Shown here piece by piece: positions 1 to 7,457 of a DNA stretch of 13,114 nt. Source of the DNA: Candidatus Altarchaeales archaeon A3 (GTDB lineage: Archaea; Altiarchaeota; Altiarchaeia; Altiarchaeales; Altiarchaeaceae); the NCBI GenBank assembly GCA_002083985.1, contig MTER01000053.1:1-13114 (forward strand), read 5' to 3'. Below the pieces are notes generated by a model. That model did not search any database. It was given only the letters and a program-made list of their open reading frames with translations, and was not told the origin of the DNA. Positions within the stretch are counted from its first letter, which is position 1; each line of letters opens with the position of its first letter. Made by a program: the position numbers and the translations under genes.

Positions 1-20
1 CCTAACGAGAAAAACAATGT

Positions 21-158
21 ATGGCGTCCATTTATCTCCCAAAAAATATTGTTCCGATAACGGAAAAGAGAATTGAAAATTTCAAAGAATTTGAATATGA
101 ACTCAGGGAGCTGATGGACATAGAATATAAGTTAAGAAAACTTAAAGTAGAAAAATAA
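21..158 (+). CDS. Small charged ORF of unknown function (45 aa)
   Basis: An ATG ORF of 45 codons that starts MASIYLPKNIV and ends LKVEK. It follows an in-frame stop at 3-5, so it does not continue from outside the window. The N-terminal 12 residues are hydrophobic/beta-like; residues 15-45 are a strongly charged, heptad-like helix (EKRIENFKEFEYELRELMD). The size, short strand plus charged helix, and a second small frame just downstream recall antitoxin-type proteins, but I do not recognise a family. Codon choice (many AAA, GAA, ATA) matches neighbouring genes. It could also be a gene remnant. Function unknown. Confidence 0.35.
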   Translation: MASIYLPKNIVPITEKRIENFKEFEYELRELMDIEYKLRKLKVEK

Positions 159-274
159 GAGAATTCAGATTCTGTTATTTTAAGAATTTGGATGGTGAAA
201 AAAGTAGAGCAACTCACATTATTTTTCTTAAGTTAACGGATATGTTGAACAGGTATATTGTTACAATAGATTGA
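146..274 (+). pseudogene. Possible coding remnant downstream of the small ORF
   Basis: A reading frame open from 146 to the TGA at 272-274, overlapping the end of the 21-158 ORF. It reads protein-like in its second half (LDGEKSRATHIIFLKLTD) but has no ATG start; the only plausible start is a TTG in the middle. I do not recognise the family. It may be the tail of a decayed gene, possibly the partner of the upstream ORF, or chance. Confidence 0.18.
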
Positions 275-324
275 TCGTTCAAAAATTTGAATTGTCGGAC
301 AGTATGTAAGAATGCAAATAAATT

Positions 325-876
325 TCACATTTTAAATAAAATTTTATCAAGTGCCAGATGAGAAAAGAATCCTATAATAAATGAAATTGCTGTTATTACT
401 GAAAAATTTTGATTTTGAACAAGGAAATAGAAAAACAGAAATAATAAAAACCCGATGAATATTCCAGTGGTCTTTTTGTGAGTTATTCCTCTGTGAGCTG
501 GCTTAATAATTTTTAACATTATTACTGACAAAATTCCAACCGTAATCGCGATTAGAATAACTATGAAAAATTTTATTATCTCGCTGCTGACATTAACAGG
601 AAAAATTGCGGAAAAACTTTCTGTTATCTGATTTAAAATTTCACTATACTCAATGATAAGGGCTAAAGAACTTAAAAAGAAGAAAAGAAATATAATGCCT
701 TTTAAAGTCCTGAAAGGAATTGATGCGTGATGATCTATATCCGGAAGAACAGAGCCCAAAATTGCCAAAAGCAAAGGTAAGAAAATCAAAAGAGAGAATT
801 CTTCATAAAACAAAAAGACAACTGAAAATGCAATTCCTATACATACACCAAATAAAAAATGCTCCCTGAAATTCAT
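325..876 (-). CDS. YdjM-like membrane metal-dependent hydrolase (183 aa)
   Basis: An integral membrane protein of the LexA-binding, membrane-bound metal-dependent hydrolase family (YdjM type, PF04307). Visible motifs are H6 near the N-terminus, PDIDHH at residues 45-50, HRGITH at 128-133 and SHLALD at 172-177. These His/Asp residues are the expected metal ligands and sit at the ends of hydrophobic segments (about 8-24, 28-44, 60-76, 100-122, 138-155, 158-175). Length is normal for the family. The ATG is at 874-876, preceded by AT-rich repeats and no Shine-Dalgarno site. It appears monocistronic; the flanking features lie on the other strand or beyond a gap. The physiological substrate of the family is not well established, and the call rests on the motifs and topology. 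Confidence 0.85.
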   Translation of the reverse strand: MNFREHFLFGVCIGIAFSVVFLFYEEFSLLIFLPLLLAILGSVLPDIDHHASIPFRTLKGIIFLFFFLSSLALIIEYSEILNQITESFSAIFPVNVSSEIIKFFIVILIAITVGILSVIMLKIIKPAHRGITHKKTTGIFIGFLLFLFFYFLVQNQNFSVITAISFIIGFFSHLALDKILFKM

Positions 877-883
877 TGTGAAT

Positions 884-933
884 GTTTAAATGTTTAAATT
901 TATTTGTTTAAATTTATTTGTTTAAATTTATAT
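884..933. repeat. Triple 14-bp tandem repeat upstream of the hydrolase
   Basis: The unit gtttaaatttattt occurs at 892-905 and 906-919, then as gtttaaatttatat at 920-933. A partial unit gtttaaat precedes them at 884-891. The array starts 8 bp upstream of the hydrolase ATG (minus strand) and about 50 bp before the decayed secreted-protein gene on the plus strand. The third unit runs into tatataaaa, a good TATA box. The repeats could therefore be part of a divergent promoter or an operator, or a simple slippage product. Confidence 0.7.
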
Positions 934-983
934 ATAAAACCTTATAATAATTTACAATACTTTAATAATTTACCAAAAAGACT

Positions 984-1350
984 ATGACAAAATTAAATTT
1001 TTACGGAATTTTTAAGGTGTTTTTGGTGTGTACAATATTCATTCTATTACTATGTAGGACATCGGCAGGCGAAATAAAAGGAAATTTCAGAAGGAATAAC
1101 TGACAAAAGTGGTTATAAAATAAATTTATGACGGAAAATATTAAGTTGTTGCAACTTATTCAGACGGATAGTAAAAAATCGGCAAAAAGAAGACGATGGT
1201 ATAATTTCATTACTTTCGGAAATAGATGCAACTCATACAACCTCTCCATCAAAGATGAATTGGTCAAAAGACGAATTAAATTTTTCAGCAATATTGCAGA
1301 TAATTTTTATAATTACCTTTATTTTATACTTTAGCAGGATAAAAAAATAA
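984..1350 (+). pseudogene. Decayed gene for a small secreted, C-terminally anchored protein
   Basis: Pieces of one protein are readable in shifted frames. The ATG at 984 opens a signal peptide with a hydrophobic core (VFLVCTIFILLLC) and a cleavage-like site at TSAGEI. After a shift near 1083 the frame reads SEGITDKSGYKINL. After a second shift near 1125 it reads YDGKY, a stop, then VVATYSDG and further stops. The last frame (from about 1168) reads DDGIISLLSEIDATH and ends in a hydrophobic segment (ILQIIFIITFILYFSRIKK) before TAA at 1348. The middle resembles beta-sandwich domains of carboxypeptidase-regulatory or Ig-like type. I infer a secreted protein of about 115 residues with a C-terminal membrane anchor, inactivated by at least three frameshifts and several stops. 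The exact family is unknown. Confidence 0.6.
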
Positions 1351-1357
1351 ATTAAAT

Positions 1358-3769
1358 TTAAAAATCAAGTGAAGTATCGTATTTCAACTTTTCCTTCAGT
1401 TTTTCAAATTTTGCCTCATAACTGCCTTCTTTCATAGTAAAGGAAATTTCCTTCGCTGTAATGTCACTGTTTTCAAATCCGTATCTTCTCCTATCCTGAA
1501 GTTCTTTTAATTTTCCTTTATTCCAGCCCTTTATATTCTGATAATAGCCCGTAATCCGGCTCCACCATTCAACACTTTCGGAATTACAACCCGGACAGTT
1601 ATTATGCAATCCCCCGGCCACAAAATTACAGTTACTGCAGACCGTTAAATCCTTTGTAAACGCCATATACTGGATTGCTGTTTTTGTGGCGATCTTTTTT
1701 GTCAGAGATAAAATACCTTCGGGATCAGGATTTTGCTCCCCGAGCCACACATGATTCATTGCCCCTCCGTCAGTCAATGGATGGAATGATCCCTCAACAT
1801 TCAGTCGTTTCCATAAAGGTACATTTGCCGATGGCCGGATATGAAAAGAATTAGTATAATATGAATTATTACCTTCTCCATTTGCAATAAATTTATCAGG
1901 GAATCTCTTATAGTCAATCTGCGACAATCTGTAAGAACAACTTTCGGCAGGTGTCCTTGCCAAACTAAAAATCAGTCCTGTTTCCTTTCTGATTTCGGCA
2001 ACAATACCTTTCATTTTGCTCATAACATTCAATCCGAACTTCCATCCCGCATCTTCATGCAATTCGCAGTCAGTCATAAATTTAACACATTCGTTCATTC
2101 CAACCAATCCCATAATACAACTTTGTCTGTCAACCTCCAAATATTTATCTCCTTTTTCATTAACTATCTGTGACATAAAAGGCAGCATTCCCAAATTCTG
2201 GTTTTTCTTTATAATTTCCCGCTTTAAAAGATGCACTCTCTTTGCCTTTTCCAGTCGGTCTTTTAAAATTTCAAAAAATTTATTTTCGCTGCGATTACTT
2301 TCGTAAGCAATTTGTGGGAGATTTATGGTTACAACCTGCAATCCTCCTCCCCTGATTGTTCCGTCCCGGACATCATCTTCTGTGTTTGCATCTGTTAATG
2401 GCATAAGAAAAGAACAGCACTGATAACAGGCATACAATGGCATATATGGCTGGTTAATAATGTAGTAAGGAGTTCCGAATTTTGCCGCAAGCTGGGAGAC
2501 CTTTAAAAGCATATCCTCGTTTTTGTCTATTTTCTTTGGATAAAGCTGAACCTCAAATTTTGGAAAATTGAACGCTTTGCCTGTGAAATCACCTTGCAGA
2601 TAGACATCAACGAACGCATTAAACAAGGTCCTGGTTTCATCTTCAAAATCAGAATATGTTGTATTTTCTTTAACTATTCCCCCTGGCAAAATAGCAGGAA
2701 TGTTTTTAAACTGTTCGGGAACTTCCATATCACAATCAATGCTGCTGAAGACAGTCTGACCGCCTCTCGCCACATACATCATTGACATTTCATAAATAAA
2801 CATCTGTGCTAACTGTTTAACTTTTTCATAAGGCAAGCCACTAACATAAGGTGCCATAAAAGTGTTAAAATAAGAGAACCCCTGTCCTCCCGCACAATTA
2901 ACCTGTGCAGATGCCAGAACCTTTGCAGCGTGCAAAAATGCAACATCCGGCTTTCTTGACGGTCCCGCAACAGCGGTATGATTTCCTACGCCATCCACCT
3001 TTAATCCGTGTTTAAGGAAAAACCTGATATCATGACTGAAACAAAATGGCCTGAGTGCAAAATAATCCAAATCGTGTATATGTATTTCCCCCCTCATGTG
3101 TGCATCCGCCAAATCCAAAGGCAAAACCTTAATCAACGAATATTCCTTGCTTATCTGGTCTGCCATTAGTTTATGTATGGTTTCCGGATTAAACTGCAAA
3201 TTCGCATTTTCTTTGCTTCCGTGCTCAATAAGAAAAGTAACATCATAAACAGGCATTCCTAATCGTGTGTATAATTTTCTTTCTCTTTCAAGTCCGTTTT
3301 TAAGCAGTTCAACACAAACAATCTCTCTTATTAACGGTGCGGTAACGAATTCAAGATTTAACCCTCCTATTTGTTTTTCAACTGTTTTTGCTATTTTTCT
3401 CGCGATTACTTCATCAATATTTGTTTCTTCGGCAAGTGATTTTGAAATTTTATTTACCTCAAAATCCCCAAATGTGGATAAGGAAGTTCTGACTTTAGGA
3501 ATATTTCCTTTGAGATATTTATTTGCAAGTCCAAGGTCATTTATTTTTAACTTTTCATATATATTTGCTTTGATTTCTTTGCTTGAAATTTCTGTTTCAG
3601 AGTTCCCTGATGTATCTTTTGCATCTTTTATTTCCTCAAAAATTTCATTCGCTATGTTTATTGCCAACGATGCCTGTAATCCGACATTTAAAAGTGAATT
3701 TGCAATTTTGTTCGCGTCAAATACCTCTGTTCTGTCACTCTTCCTGACAAAAATCACCTGCTGTGTCAT
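1358..3769 (-). CDS. nrdD: Anaerobic (class III) ribonucleoside-triphosphate reductase
   Basis: Reduces ribonucleoside triphosphates to deoxy forms using a glycyl radical, supplying DNA precursors without oxygen. The 803-residue protein starts with an ATP-cone allosteric domain (about 3-95). The barrel core includes NCAGGQGF at 291-298 and ARGGQTVFSS at 334-343. Near the C-terminus are four zinc-binding cysteines (C711, C714, C725, C728) and the glycyl-radical loop GWNKGKLKELQDRRRYG, where G752 is the likely radical site. Length and motif order fit a complete enzyme. The ATG at 3767-3769 is preceded by AT-rich sequence. It lies 75 bp downstream of the NFACT-N gene in the same direction. The activating enzyme NrdG is not in this window. 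There is no intein or frameshift. Confidence 0.97.
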   Translation of the reverse strand: MTQQVIFVRKSDRTEVFDANKIANSLLNVGLQASLAINIANEIFEEIKDAKDTSGNSETEISSKEIKANIYEKLKINDLGLANKYLKGNIPKVRTSLSTFGDFEVNKISKSLAEETNIDEVIARKIAKTVEKQIGGLNLEFVTAPLIREIVCVELLKNGLERERKLYTRLGMPVYDVTFLIEHGSKENANLQFNPETIHKLMADQISKEYSLIKVLPLDLADAHMRGEIHIHDLDYFALRPFCFSHDIRFFLKHGLKVDGVGNHTAVAGPSRKPDVAFLHAAKVLASAQVNCAGGQGFSYFNTFMAPYVSGLPYEKVKQLAQMFIYEMSMMYVARGGQTVFSSIDCDMEVPEQFKNIPAILPGGIVKENTTYSDFEDETRTLFNAFVDVYLQGDFTGKAFNFPKFEVQLYPKKIDKNEDMLLKVSQLAAKFGTPYYIINQPYMPLYACYQCCSFLMPLTDANTEDDVRDGTIRGGGLQVVTINLPQIAYESNRSENKFFEILKDRLEKAKRVHLLKREIIKKNQNLGMLPFMSQIVNEKGDKYLEVDRQSCIMGLVGMNECVKFMTDCELHEDAGWKFGLNVMSKMKGIVAEIRKETGLIFSLARTPAESCSYRLSQIDYKRFPDKFIANGEGNNSYYTNSFHIRPSANVPLWKRLNVEGSFHPLTDGGAMNHVWLGEQNPDPEGILSLTKKIATKTAIQYMAFTKDLTVCSNCNFVAGGLHNNCPGCNSESVEWWSRITGYYQNIKGWNKGKLKELQDRRRYGFENSDITAKEISFTMKEGSYEAKFEKLKEKLKYDTSLDF

Positions 3770-3844
3770 TTTAACTAAATTTAAGTTTAGAAATTAGGTC
3801 TGAAATTAATTATAAAAATAAGAAAATAATAAAATCTTTGATTT

Positions 3845-4705
3845 TTAAATTTCGACAACAACATTAGTTCCTTCAATCCTTTTTATCCTGCTATCAGGTC
3901 TTTTATTTTTTGCATTCTCTAAAATTTCCTCAATAAGGTTAAAATTTTGATAAATTTCATCGCCTGTTTTTATGTATGCTAATGCTTCCTCACCAAGTTC
4001 TTCGGTTCTTTTTAGTTGCTGTTCGGCAACAAATTCCATTCTTTTCAGTTCCTTCTCTATTTTCTCATTTTCATAATCCCTGCGTAAATTGCCCGCAATT
4101 AAATTTTTAAACATTTCCAAAATTTCTCCTTCCTTATTTTCTAAAATTTTAACGCCTTCCTCAAATTCAATGTCATTCACCAGCGGATAATATGCCCCGA
4201 AAAACATTCTTAATATTTTAGCCTTATCATCTGACATATTTTCCGGAAATTTATAAATTTCTCCCGGCTTTATTGCCCTGCCTTTCCATTCTCTTTTAAC
4301 TAATGCATCTATTATTTTATTCTCGTTATCGCATAATACAACATTTCCGCTGCCAAAAAATTCAAGATAAATTATGTGATTGACGGTCTTTACGGACAAA
4401 ATTTTGTCGTTGTTGCATTGCGAGACCTCCGATATAAATTTATTCTCAAGATATTTTCTTAAAACCATCGCATAAGTTGACGGCATCTGCGGATTTTCAA
4501 CAAGAGTATTGGCATAAACAAAGGCAGCGGTATTTGTGATGAGCAAAATTTTCTTGTCCTGCTTATGAATCACGAATTTAATAACATATCCCTCTTCTCT
4601 TTTGATACAATAAATTTTCTCAATGCGTCCGTTTGAAATTTCATCTTTGAGTTTCCTGCATAAAATGTAAAAGTCAAATCCGCAGGTCTTTCTAAAAGGT
4701 TCCAT
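3845..4705 (-). CDS. NFACT-N domain protein, RqcH/Rqc2-like but short
   Basis: Homologous to the N-terminal half of RqcH/Rqc2/FbpA-like proteins, which bind stalled large ribosomal subunits and recruit alanyl-tRNA for C-terminal tailing. The NFACT-N domain covers about residues 8-150, with the typical run from LVENPQMPSTYAMVLRKYL into a core that keeps GSGNVVLCD and GRAIKPGEIYKFP. The helix-hairpin-helix-like part (160-200) and the start of the coiled-coil region (205-255) follow. It ends at residue 286 in NVVVEI. Archaeal relatives usually continue through the second coiled-coil arm and the NFACT-R domain to about 650 residues, but only 75 bp separate this stop from nrdD, so that half is absent. 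The conserved Asp-Arg pair of NFACT-N appears as D100-K101. It could be a genuine stand-alone protein or a truncated gene. Confidence 0.85.
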   Translation of the reverse strand: MEPFRKTCGFDFYILCRKLKDEISNGRIEKIYCIKREEGYVIKFVIHKQDKKILLITNTAAFVYANTLVENPQMPSTYAMVLRKYLENKFISEVSQCNNDKILSVKTVNHIIYLEFFGSGNVVLCDNENKIIDALVKREWKGRAIKPGEIYKFPENMSDDKAKILRMFFGAYYPLVNDIEFEEGVKILENKEGEILEMFKNLIAGNLRRDYENEKIEKELKRMEFVAEQQLKRTEELGEEALAYIKTGDEIYQNFNLIEEILENAKNKRPDSRIKRIEGTNVVVEI

Positions 4706-5109
4706 TTTAAAATTTTATAAATTTTAGGTATTTGTTTAGTTAATTTATTCAATTAAAATTTTTCTGTTTTTTAAAAGCATGAAAGATAAATGTAAAAATA
4801 AAAGTAAAGCAAATTTCTCTTTATAACTGATTAATGTGCCAACATAAAATGTTCATAAAATTATGATTAGGGCATAAAAAGATACTCTGAATAAGTTAAT
4901 TGTCCTGAAAAAACATGCCAAAGGCAATAAAAAAGCATAATAACAAACATAGAATGCTCTTTTGAGAGATTAAACAAGTTTAGATACTATGAGAATTGAT
5001 TACAAAGTTAATTGATTGCTTCGTCTTTAAACAGTTGTAGAAATCAGCACAGCAATCCCTTATAATCAGTAAAATTTACACTCAAATTTTTAAAATTTTA
5101 CTGCATTTT
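4706..5109. other. Gene-free AT-rich stretch between NFACT-N and PAP2 genes
   Basis: I see no convincing protein or RNA gene in these 404 bp. The left end should hold the promoter of the NFACT-N gene (minus strand); A/T-rich TATA-like sequence lies at about 4708-4725. Small inverted repeats occur (aacat-aaa-atgtt near 4850, tgcc-aaa-ggca near 4916, gattgc/gcaatc near 5011 and 5052). None has the box motifs of C/D or H/ACA RNAs. Short ORFs of 15-17 codons look random. Confidence 0.5.
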
Positions 5110-5628
5110 TCAGCAATCCATTCGCTTTTCAGCAAAAACAGATATCCGATTCCAAAACATTACAAATCCTGCCAGCACATCATGGGGATAATGCTGCCCC
5201 AAATAAATCATCCCGATACCCACCATTGTTGCATAAATAAGCAGTATTACAAAATATTTTCTTAAATATACCAAAAATGGCAAAGCGGCAAATGCTATTG
5301 CCGTATGCCTGCTTGGAAATGAATTTGAATCCTGACAGAAAGGAAAATTTATATCCTGTATTACTTTGCACGGCCTGTCTTCTTGCACTACTTCCTTAAT
5401 TACGGTTGTTGCTATTACAGTTAATACAACTGCCAGAAAAACAGGCAAAATGACGGGAATTACAGATTTGATGTTTGTCCTTATGTTAATATTTTTAATT
5501 TTATCCTTTTCAATAAGTAAGACCACTGCCACCATTACAGGAATCAAAAAATACGAAGAAGTTATTAAATTAAAAACCCCGTCCAAAAACGGATTTGAAA
5601 TTTCCGATATAATATTAAATAGAGCCAT
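5110..5628 (-). CDS. PAP2-family membrane phosphatase
   Basis: A 172-residue PAP2 (type 2 phosphatidic acid phosphatase) protein, which typically dephosphorylates lipid or polyprenyl diphosphates at the membrane. Motif 1 is K78-(x6)-R85-P86, motif 2 is FPSRHTA (104-110, catalytic-type H108) and motif 3 is YLGQHYPHD (142-150, with H146 and D150). Hydrophobic segments lie at about 24-40, 53-76, 108-122, 125-141 and 150-160. The motif-3 arginine expected six residues before H146 is methionine (M140, codon ATG), which may impair phosphate binding; the glycine often found in motif 2 (PSGH) is arginine here. The ATG at 5626-5628 lies 5 bp after the restored stop of the TOPRIM-like gene, so the two look co-transcribed. 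The substrate is unknown. Confidence 0.85.
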   Translation of the reverse strand: MALFNIISEISNPFLDGVFNLITSSYFLIPVMVAVVLLIEKDKIKNINIRTNIKSVIPVILPVFLAVVLTVIATTVIKEVVQEDRPCKVIQDINFPFCQDSNSFPSRHTAIAFAALPFLVYLRKYFVILLIYATMVGIGMIYLGQHYPHDVLAGFVMFWNRISVFAEKRMDC

Positions 5629-5633
5629 TTTAT

Positions 5634-5935
5634 TTATTCTTGATTTATTTTATATTTTGTTACGAAATATTTGAACGATTGATTTTTTTGTTTGGCCGTC
5701 TTGATATTAAAATGCTTTAAAATTTCCACCATAAAATTTGTTCTCTCATCAGGATTTTTGATTAAAGTGTTAAATTTTTCTTTGGTAATATCATGGGTTA
5801 TTTCAAAATTCTTGATTTTTAAGTTTTTAGAACTTTCTTCATTTAATCCTGCAAGATACCAGCTTTCTATTTCTTTTATTACTACTATTATTTTATCTTT
5901 ATCAATATTTTTTGCTTTTTTCCTCTTTTTTTGAA
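5634..5935 (-). pseudogene. C-terminal part of the TOPRIM/DUF4276-like gene in a shifted frame
   Basis: After the stop that ends the 5902-6165 ORF, the +1 frame continues without interruption for about 90 codons to TAA at 5634-5636. It reads DKDKIIVVIKEIESWYLAGL, then a lysine-rich tail ending KYFVTKYKINQE. The segment EIESWYLA is typical of the DUF4276/DUF4435-like group, where an EIExW-type motif follows the acidic TOPRIM motifs. The frame change falls among the A runs at about 5912-5935. Together with the upstream ORF this gives a protein of about 176 residues. It lies immediately upstream of the PAP2 gene. Confidence 0.65.
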
Positions 5936-6165
5936 GGAATACACTGTGCTTTATCTATGTCAGTTACATAAATATAATCATAATCTGCTTTCATTGATTT
6001 TATACTTTTGATAAAGTTGTCAGTTTTCTCTTTTTTATCTTGTGCGTAATGTATGGGGATTATTACATTATATCTCTCTTGAAGTTTAGGCATTATTATG
6101 CTCTTAAAAAATCTTTCGTCATCTTCACCTTCAACAAACAAATACAAAGAAGTTGCAGAGGTCAT
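5902..6165 (-). CDS. TOPRIM/DUF4276-like protein, N-terminal part (frameshifted)
   Basis: The 87-residue ORF has the acidic motifs of a TOPRIM-type fold: LFVEGEDDERFF (about 9-20, with the conserved Glu) and YDYIYVTDIDKAQC (about 60-73, DxD type). It then ends prematurely in a lysine-rich tail after an indel in poly-A. The natural continuation is in the +1 frame (5634-5935). Proteins of this kind accompany AAA_21 ATPases in OLD-like and PARIS-like systems, where the TOPRIM protein is a nuclease. The start ATG (6163-6165) lies about 5 bp after the restored stop of the ATPase gene, so the pair forms an operon. The frameshift may be a sequencing or assembly error in homopolymers, or real decay. 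A nuclease function is inferred from the family and is not proved by the sequence. Confidence 0.7.
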   Translation of the reverse strand: MTSATSLYLFVEGEDDERFFKSIIMPKLQERYNVIIPIHYAQDKKEKTDNFIKSIKSMKADYDYIYVTDIDKAQCIPSKKEEKSKKY

Positions 6166-6170
6166 ATTTT

Positions 6171-6277
6171 TTATCTTAATAAATTTTTTACAAAAAGTTC
6201 TTCAATTCCAATTTCGTTTTCTAAAAAGATTTGTACTTCTCTTTTTTCTTTGGGTTTGCTGATTGTGGAAAGTCTTT
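6171..6277 (-). pseudogene. Original C-terminus of the AAA ATPase, out of frame
   Basis: Downstream of about 6272, the frame offset by one base reads LSTISKPKEKREVQIF, then LENEIGIEELFVKNLLR, and stops at TAA 6171-6173. This matches the usual end of AAA_21/ABC-type ATPases of this group, directly after the SRDKD segment. One base appears to be missing at about 6269-6277. As written, the ORF instead ends in a meaningless tail (FPQSANPKKKEKYKSF). The restored stop lies about 5 bp before the next gene. Confidence 0.7.
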
Positions 6278-7435
6278 GTCACGCGAAACCAACAGAATAT
6301 TCTCCATATCTACATGCTTTAAAATTTCCGGATTATGAGTGGAGATAATAATTTGCTTTGCATTAGATGCCTCCTTCATCCGATTTATTAATTTTGAAAT
6401 AATGTAAGGATGAATGTTTCTTTCGGGTTCTTCAATAATTAGTGTAGAATTAGGATTTTTATGGGAATTTAGGATAATAAGATAGCCAATAACATCCATT
6501 GTCCCGTCAGAAAGGGAGAAAGATGGCAAATATCCTTTATTGTATTCTTCTTTTGTTTTAAGAATTAATTTCTCATCCATAGGAATTTTTTCCACCTTCA
6601 TATCAGACAAGAAGGGTAGAATGTCTTTTGTCAGATTGAGAATCATCTTTTTTTTCACTTCATCCTGAAGAACATTTCTAAGGACAAGAGATAAATTAGA
6701 ACCGTCTTCTTCTAATTTTGTTTTTCCTATATAGGGTGTGGCTTTCTTAGATAATTTCGGATCAAAGTTGTAGATAGAAATATCAAATGGGGAGCCGGAG
6801 GGATGAAATATAAAAACAAACACACCAAATCGTTCTATCATGGATACATCACAGGGTATTTTTTCTTTCTCTAAAAAAACCATCGGTATAGGTATATCTT
6901 CTTTAGATACCTCTATTTCATCGGGTTTATTTAATTCAAAATTTATTTTTTCGTTTTCACACGAAATAATAATTTTTCCCTTTCCAAGTTCTTCTTTTCC
7001 TTCTATTTTTTTATTTTTCTTTTTTTGTTCAAGATTTATAAAACTGCAACCATATATAATTCTTTCTCTGAGAATTTTAAATTTAAATTCTTCCTTTTTG
7101 AAATCTATAGATATCTCATAAATTAATTCGTTTATTTTTATACCTAGTTTTCCTTTGGCAAAATACCCAGTTTCAGAATTATCAATATCAAAGGTAACTT
7201 TTAGCGAAAACGGTTCCTCTGAGCCAATATTTACATTTCTAAAATATTCAACACCTCCTTGTAGAGATATTGCATCATTTAAACCAAAGCTTTGTATATC
7301 TCTTAAAAACCGAAAAATTTCAACAAAATTTGACTTACCGGATGCATTACTTCCAATCAGCACATTAAATTTATCCAAGTTTAGTTCTAATTTCTTAAAA
7401 CTCTTGAAATTCCTAACTTCTAATCTTTTTATCAT
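6221..7435 (-). CDS. AAA_21/SMC-like ATPase of an OLD/PARIS-like pair (frameshifted near the end)
   Basis: An ABC-type ATPase that probably acts as the sensor or regulatory subunit of a two-gene nuclease system. Residues 1-20 give the family start (IKRLEVRNFKSFKKLEL), followed by Walker A GSNASGKS (28-35). The long middle region (about 80-300) is charged and variable, with a lysine-rich insert near 138-155. The signature-like motif LSDGT (308-312), Walker B TLIIEEPE (331-338) and switch histidine STHNPE (365-370) follow. The 404-residue reading frame is shifted after D388; the genuine C-terminus lies in another frame to 6171. It starts 22 bp after the aminotransferase stop, so read-through from that gene is likely, and it is followed within about 5 bp by the TOPRIM-like gene. 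Recombination-type or retron-type AAA_21 proteins are an alternative. Confidence 0.85.
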   Translation of the reverse strand: MIKRLEVRNFKSFKKLELNLDKFNVLIGSNASGKSNFVEIFRFLRDIQSFGLNDAISLQGGVEYFRNVNIGSEEPFSLKVTFDIDNSETGYFAKGKLGIKINELIYEISIDFKKEEFKFKILRERIIYGCSFINLEQKKKNKKIEGKEELGKGKIIISCENEKINFELNKPDEIEVSKEDIPIPMVFLEKEKIPCDVSMIERFGVFVFIFHPSGSPFDISIYNFDPKLSKKATPYIGKTKLEEDGSNLSLVLRNVLQDEVKKKMILNLTKDILPFLSDMKVEKIPMDEKLILKTKEEYNKGYLPSFSLSDGTMDVIGYLIILNSHKNPNSTLIIEEPERNIHPYIISKLINRMKEASNAKQIIISTHNPEILKHVDMENILLVSRDKDFPQSANPKKKEKYKSF

Positions 7436-7457
7436 TTTAAAATTTTAAAATTTAAAT

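Noticed and set aside
1128-1334. 68-codon plus-strand ORF
   Set aside because: Its translation looks random, while the other frames over the same DNA give a signal-peptide protein with a membrane anchor; treated as part of the pseudogene.
2016-2306. ORFs on the plus strand inside nrdD (also 2594-2785 and 3267-3797)
   Set aside because: They are antisense shadows of a clearly functional gene with all its motifs.
4860-4915. Possible C/D box RNA (atgatta followed by two ctga)
   Set aside because: The C-box lacks the essential second GA and no C' box is present.
5692-5934. 80-codon plus-strand ORF opposite the TOPRIM-like gene
   Set aside because: The minus strand here encodes the frameshifted C-terminus with a family motif; the plus ORF is hydrophobic chance sequence.
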